64,000 bases of DNA from Palauibacter sp022826685 (GTDB taxonomy: Bacteria; Gemmatimonadota; Gemmatimonadetes; Palauibacterales; Palauibacteraceae), in NCBI RefSeq assembly GCF_965221685.1, contig NZ_OZ244907.1; one strand, written 5' to 3'. Below, piece by piece: positions 60,886-64,000 of the stretch. The translations under genes and the position numbers were made by a program. Positions within the stretch are counted from its first letter, which is position 1, and every line of letters begins with the position of its first letter. The notes under the pieces are model-generated. The model had not been told where the DNA came from, did no database searches, and saw only the letters and a program-made list of their open reading frames with translations.

Positions 60886-61725
60886 ATGGATCGCGAGGGT
60901 TTGTCGCCCAACATCCTCGAACGCTACCTCGAGGAACTGGGTCGTTATCCGCTCCTGACCCCCACCGAGGAACGTGAGACCGCCCGCTCCGCCCGTGGCG
61001 GCGACGCGTCCGCCCTCGACCGCCTCATCCGCGCGAATCTGCGCTTCGTCATCTCCATCGCCCGACGATACCGCAACAAGGGGCTGAGCTTCCTCGACCT
61101 CATTCAGGAGGGGAACGTCGGCCTGGTCATCGCCGCCCGGAAGTTCGATCCGGACCACGGGGTGAAGTTCATCAGCTACGCCGTGTGGTGGATTCGCCAG
61201 GCGATCCTGTCCGCGATCGCGAAGCAGGGCAGGCCCGTGCGGGTGCCTCTCAATCGGGCGACCGAGTTGGCGCGCATGATCCGTGCGCGGGGTGAACTGC
61301 GTCAGACCCTGGACCGTGAGCCCAGCGATCGGGAGATCGCGTCCGAGACGGGGTTGACGATACCGACGGTCCAGTTGCTGCGGAGACTGAATGCGCGTGA
61401 GGTGCGACTCGACGCGCGGGTCGGGGCCGCTGACGACAGCGACCTGGCGGAGCGGTTCCTCGCGGACGAGACGGATGTCGAGGAAGTCGTCGAGCGGCGC
61501 CTGCTGAAGCGGCACATCGCCGACGGCCTGCGGCGCCTACGTCCGCGGGACGCGCGCGTCGTCCGGCTGTACTACGGACTGCAGGGCGAAGACCCCCACA
61601 CTCTGGAGCAGATCGGTCGCTTGCTGGGCGTCACGCGCGAACGCGTCCGGCAGCTCCGGGATCGAGCGCTCCGGGAGTTGCGGGAAGGTCCCGAAGGACA
61701 GAGCCTCGCGACCTTCGCAACCTAG
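60886..61725 (+). CDS. RpoD/SigA-like sigma-70 factor (group 2 type)
   Basis: This 279-residue sigma factor has region 1.2 (ILERYLEELGRYPLLTPTEERETA), region 2 with LSFLDLIQEGNVGLVIAARKFDP and FISYAVWWIRQAI for -10 recognition, region 3, and region 4 with TLEQIGRLLGVTRERVRQLRDRALRELR for -35 recognition. It lacks the long acidic region 1.1 of full RpoD, so it is a group 2 or short primary-type sigma. ATG 60886 has AGGAGAGG upstream; the longer frame has no homology. It may read the TTGAC/TAGCTT promoters seen here. Confidence 0.9.
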   Translation: MDREGLSPNILERYLEELGRYPLLTPTEERETARSARGGDASALDRLIRANLRFVISIARRYRNKGLSFLDLIQEGNVGLVIAARKFDPDHGVKFISYAVWWIRQAILSAIAKQGRPVRVPLNRATELARMIRARGELRQTLDREPSDREIASETGLTIPTVQLLRRLNAREVRLDARVGAADDSDLAERFLADETDVEEVVERRLLKRHIADGLRRLRPRDARVVRLYYGLQGEDPHTLEQIGRLLGVTRERVRQLRDRALRELREGPEGQSLATFAT

Positions 61726-61757
61726 CCTGGTGTGACGCACAGCCCGAGGCGGCGGCG

Positions 61758-62726
61758 CTGAAGCGTCTGGGCCTCTTTCAGCATCCCGACTGCAGCCGGC
61801 ACGACACGGGCTGGGGTCATCCGGAGCACCAGGGACGGCTCCGCGCCGTGATGGGTGCGCTCGAGCGGGCGTTGCCCGAGCTTCACGAGGACGTCCTCCC
61901 CGTCATGCCGCCCGCGGCCGAAATCGCCCAACTGGAACGGGCCCACACGCCGGGACACGTGGAACGGGTGCGGGCGATCTGCGACCGTTCCGTCGAGAGC
62001 GGAGGGATCGTGCGGATCGATCCCGATACGCCGGTCTCGCCGGGAAGCTGGGACGCCGCCGTCGCCGCGTCCGGGTGCGGGGTCGCGGCGGTGGACGCGG
62101 TCCTCGACGGAACGTGCCGCGCGGCCTTCTGCGCCGTGCGCCCGCCGGGACACCACGCGACGGCGGACCGGGCCATGGGCTTCTGCCTCTTCAACAACAT
62201 CGCCGTGGCCGCCCGCCACGCCCTGGCCCGGCCGGAAGTCGAGCGGGTTCTGATCGTGGACTGGGACGTGCACCACGGAAACGGGACCCAGGACATCTTC
62301 TACGACGATCCCTCGGTCTTCTTCCTCTCGATGCACGAGTACCCTCTCTTCCCCGGCACCGGGTCCGCCGATCAACGCGGCCGGGGAGCGGGGGAGGGAA
62401 CGACGCTGAATCTCCCCATGCCCGGGGGTCTTCCGCCCGAGCGCTACGTGGACACGCTGCTCGAGGGCGTTGACCGGGCACTGGCCCGCTTCGAGCCCGA
62501 CATCACCCTCGTTTCCGCCGGGTTCGACGCGGGGGCGGAGGATCCGCTGGGGGGCTTCACCCTCACGCCGGCGCACTTCGACACGCTGACGCACGAGGTC
62601 GTCGGACGGACGCGGGCCACGGCCCGAAACCGCGTGGTCTCCTTCCTCGAGGGCGGTTACAATCCCGACGAACTGGGACGCAACGTCGTCTCGCACCTGA
62701 CCGCCCTGCGCGACGCCACGGGCTGA
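61758..62726 (+). CDS. Histone deacetylase/AcuC/polyamine deacetylase family protein
   Basis: This zinc amidohydrolase of about 322 residues removes acetyl groups from proteins or polyamines. It shows RPPGHHATADRAMGFCLFNNIAV, the zinc ligand block VDWDVHHGNGTQDIF, SAGFDAG, and FLEGGYNPDEL with the gating Tyr. The family's N terminus (GLFQHPDCSRHDTGWGHPEHQGRL) is encoded in frame before the first GTG (61848), yet no ATG, GTG or TTG precedes it. CTG 61758 or 61767 is the likely start. The product is secure, the start is not. It lies 32 bp after the sigma gene. Confidence 0.85.
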   Translation: MKRLGLFQHPDCSRHDTGWGHPEHQGRLRAVMGALERALPELHEDVLPVMPPAAEIAQLERAHTPGHVERVRAICDRSVESGGIVRIDPDTPVSPGSWDAAVAASGCGVAAVDAVLDGTCRAAFCAVRPPGHHATADRAMGFCLFNNIAVAARHALARPEVERVLIVDWDVHHGNGTQDIFYDDPSVFFLSMHEYPLFPGTGSADQRGRGAGEGTTLNLPMPGGLPPERYVDTLLEGVDRALARFEPDITLVSAGFDAGAEDPLGGFTLTPAHFDTLTHEVVGRTRATARNRVVSFLEGGYNPDELGRNVVSHLTALRDATG

Positions 62727-62764
62727 CCGCCCGGGAGCGCGCTCCGCAGAACAGGAGCCCCGCC

Positions 62765-64000
62765 TTGCCCGACCTTGACCCGATCTTCCTGGAGACCGCT
62801 TCCCGGGAGCTCGAACGACAGAGAGTCGACGGCTGGTTGCTGTACGACTTCCGGGCCCTCAATCCGCTGGCGGCGCACCTCGTCGGCCTGCCCGAAGGCC
62901 AGAAGCGCCGGTATTTCGTCCTCATCGAGCCCGGGCGGACGCCGCACGCGCTCGTCCAGAAGATCGAAGTGTCCGGATGGGACGGGTGGCCGCACCGGCT
63001 CACGAGCTACGTCGGCTGGGATGAGATGGAGGCCGCGCTACGGGAGATGCTGCAGGGCACGGATACGGTCGCGATGGAGGTGAGCCCCCGGGACTCGATC
63101 CCGTACGTGGACCACGTCCCCGCAGGCGTCGTCGAACTCGTCGAGTCGCTCGGACCCCGGGTCGTCAGTTCGGTGGAGCTGATCTCCGGGACGGCGGCGC
63201 AGTGGGGCGCGCGCGGGCACGCGCTGCACCACGAGGCGGCCGAGATCCTGGCGCGGACCGCGCGGACTGCGTTCGAGCTGGCCGTGCGCGCGGCGGGGCT
63301 CACGCCCGAGGCGGATCCCGAAACGGCTGCCGCCTTCGACACCTCCGGCGAGCCGACCCCGGTCACGGAACACGACCTCGCCGAGTGGATCCGGGCGCGC
63401 CTGCGCGCCGAGGGCCTGACGGAGGTCGACACGATCGTCGCGGTGGGTCCCAACGCCGCCAAGCCGCATTACGAACCCCGGGCCGAGGGATCGTCCGCCC
63501 TGACGGCGGACCAGGTGTTCATGGTGGATCTGTGGGGGCGCGTGGCCGGGGAACCCGACGCCGTCTTCGGCGACCAGACATGGATGGGTTTCCTCGGCCC
63601 GGAGCCGCCCGCCGAGGTGGTTGCCGGCTGGGACGCGGTCGTCGCGGCGCGAGATGCGGCGGTCGAGGTCATCCGGGAGGTCCCGGGCTCCACCGGTGCG
63701 GACGCGGATCGGGCGGCCCGGGAAACGCTGATCGCGCGCGGCTACGAGGACGCCATCTTCCATCGCACGGGGCACGGGATCGACCGCGAAATCCACGGCG
63801 TCGGTCCGACCCTGGACAGCATCGAGATGCGTGACGACCGGCGGCTCGTGGCGGGCGTCGGCTTTTCCGTCGAGCCCGGCGTCTACCTGGAGGGACGCTT
63901 CGGCCACCGGACCGAAATCGATGTCTACATGCGCGAGGACGGGCCCGAAGTCACGCCGTCCCGCATCCAGTACAACCTCTGGCGGACGACCGGAACATGA
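62765..64000 (+). CDS. M24-family aminopeptidase (Xaa-Pro type)
   Basis: This 411-residue metallopeptidase has a creatinase-like N-terminal domain (about 1-160) and a pita-bread catalytic domain. Metal ligands are seen in FMVDLWG, FGDQTWMG, RTGHGIDREIHG, SVEPGVYLEG and RTEIDVYM. It cleaves N-terminal residues next to proline. TTG 62765 is used; AGGAG lies 7 bp upstream. The stop codon ends at the last base of the window, so the gene is complete. Confidence 0.9.
   Translation: MPDLDPIFLETASRELERQRVDGWLLYDFRALNPLAAHLVGLPEGQKRRYFVLIEPGRTPHALVQKIEVSGWDGWPHRLTSYVGWDEMEAALREMLQGTDTVAMEVSPRDSIPYVDHVPAGVVELVESLGPRVVSSVELISGTAAQWGARGHALHHEAAEILARTARTAFELAVRAAGLTPEADPETAAAFDTSGEPTPVTEHDLAEWIRARLRAEGLTEVDTIVAVGPNAAKPHYEPRAEGSSALTADQVFMVDLWGRVAGEPDAVFGDQTWMGFLGPEPPAEVVAGWDAVVAARDAAVEVIREVPGSTGADADRAARETLIARGYEDAIFHRTGHGIDREIHGVGPTLDSIEMRDDRRLVAGVGFSVEPGVYLEGRFGHRTEIDVYMREDGPEVTPSRIQYNLWRTTGT

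Overview
This is GC-rich bacterial chromosome from a double-membrane organism. The signs of two membranes are a long-form YidC, several outer-membrane barrels, OmpA-like and other lipoproteins, an ExbB-type proton channel and a periplasmic lytic transglycosylase. The gene mix (a membrane-anchor/SdhA/SdhB set ordered like mycobacterial Sdh1, bactofilin plus M23 peptidase beside ParAB, and full meso-diaminopimelate peptidoglycan machinery) fits Gemmatimonadota best. That placement is an inference; there is no rRNA in the window to settle it. The core is origin-proximal: parB-parA with two parS palindromes, then yidC-yidD-rnpA-rpmH on one strand and dnaA-dnaN on the other, with a probable oriC between dnaA and dnaN.

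Layout. (1) 1-4.1 kb: the end of a NuoF-like flavoprotein and a formate dehydrogenase catalytic subunit that is split by an in-frame UGA. A bacterial SECIS hairpin follows the UGA, so this is read as one selenoprotein. (2) 4.1-9.98 kb: a permuted aconitase-family enzyme, a Rossmann-fold protein, two envelope proteins and YgfZ. (3) 10.0-16.0 kb: 2-oxoacid dehydrogenase E1beta and E2, then succinate dehydrogenase. (4) 16.0-20.8 kb, minus strand: an AbrB/PIN pair, a cation/calcium exchanger, then parA-parB-M23-bactofilin. (5) 21.1-29.4 kb: pyrF, an Fpg-like protein, and the origin block. (6) 29.4-33.9 kb: YIP1, NUDIX, metallo-beta-lactamase fold, mutY, dapF, and a structured dapF leader. (7) 34.6-39.7 kb: a glycine-cleavage and lipoylation cluster (gcvH, gcvP, a hydrolase, lipM). 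(8) 39.7-48.5 kb: exbB, lytic transglycosylase, cold-shock protein, a proofreading-dead polA, a serine hydrolase and a Tat-exported epimerase-like protein. (9) 48.6-57.3 kb: a spondin-domain lipoprotein, a five-gene Tat-exported molybdenum hydroxylase unit with its own cytochrome b, a large outer-membrane barrel and a small RemA-like protein. (10) 57.5-64 kb: HD phosphohydrolase, radical SAM plus metallophosphoesterase pair, a primary-type sigma factor, a histone-deacetylase-family protein and an M24 peptidase.

Several genes work together. GcvH is both the glycine-cleavage carrier and the expected substrate of LipM, which would feed lipoyl groups to the E2 encoded at 11-12.5 kb. ParAB, parS, bactofilin and the M23 hydrolase link chromosome segregation to cell shape. 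Formate dehydrogenase, SDH and the cytochrome-b-linked molybdenum enzyme all feed electrons into respiration. Promoters share one readable pattern (TTGAC-type -35, 16-18 bp spacer, TAGCTT/TAGCAT/TATAGT-type -10). I saw no CRISPR array, insertion sequence, rRNA or convincing tRNA.
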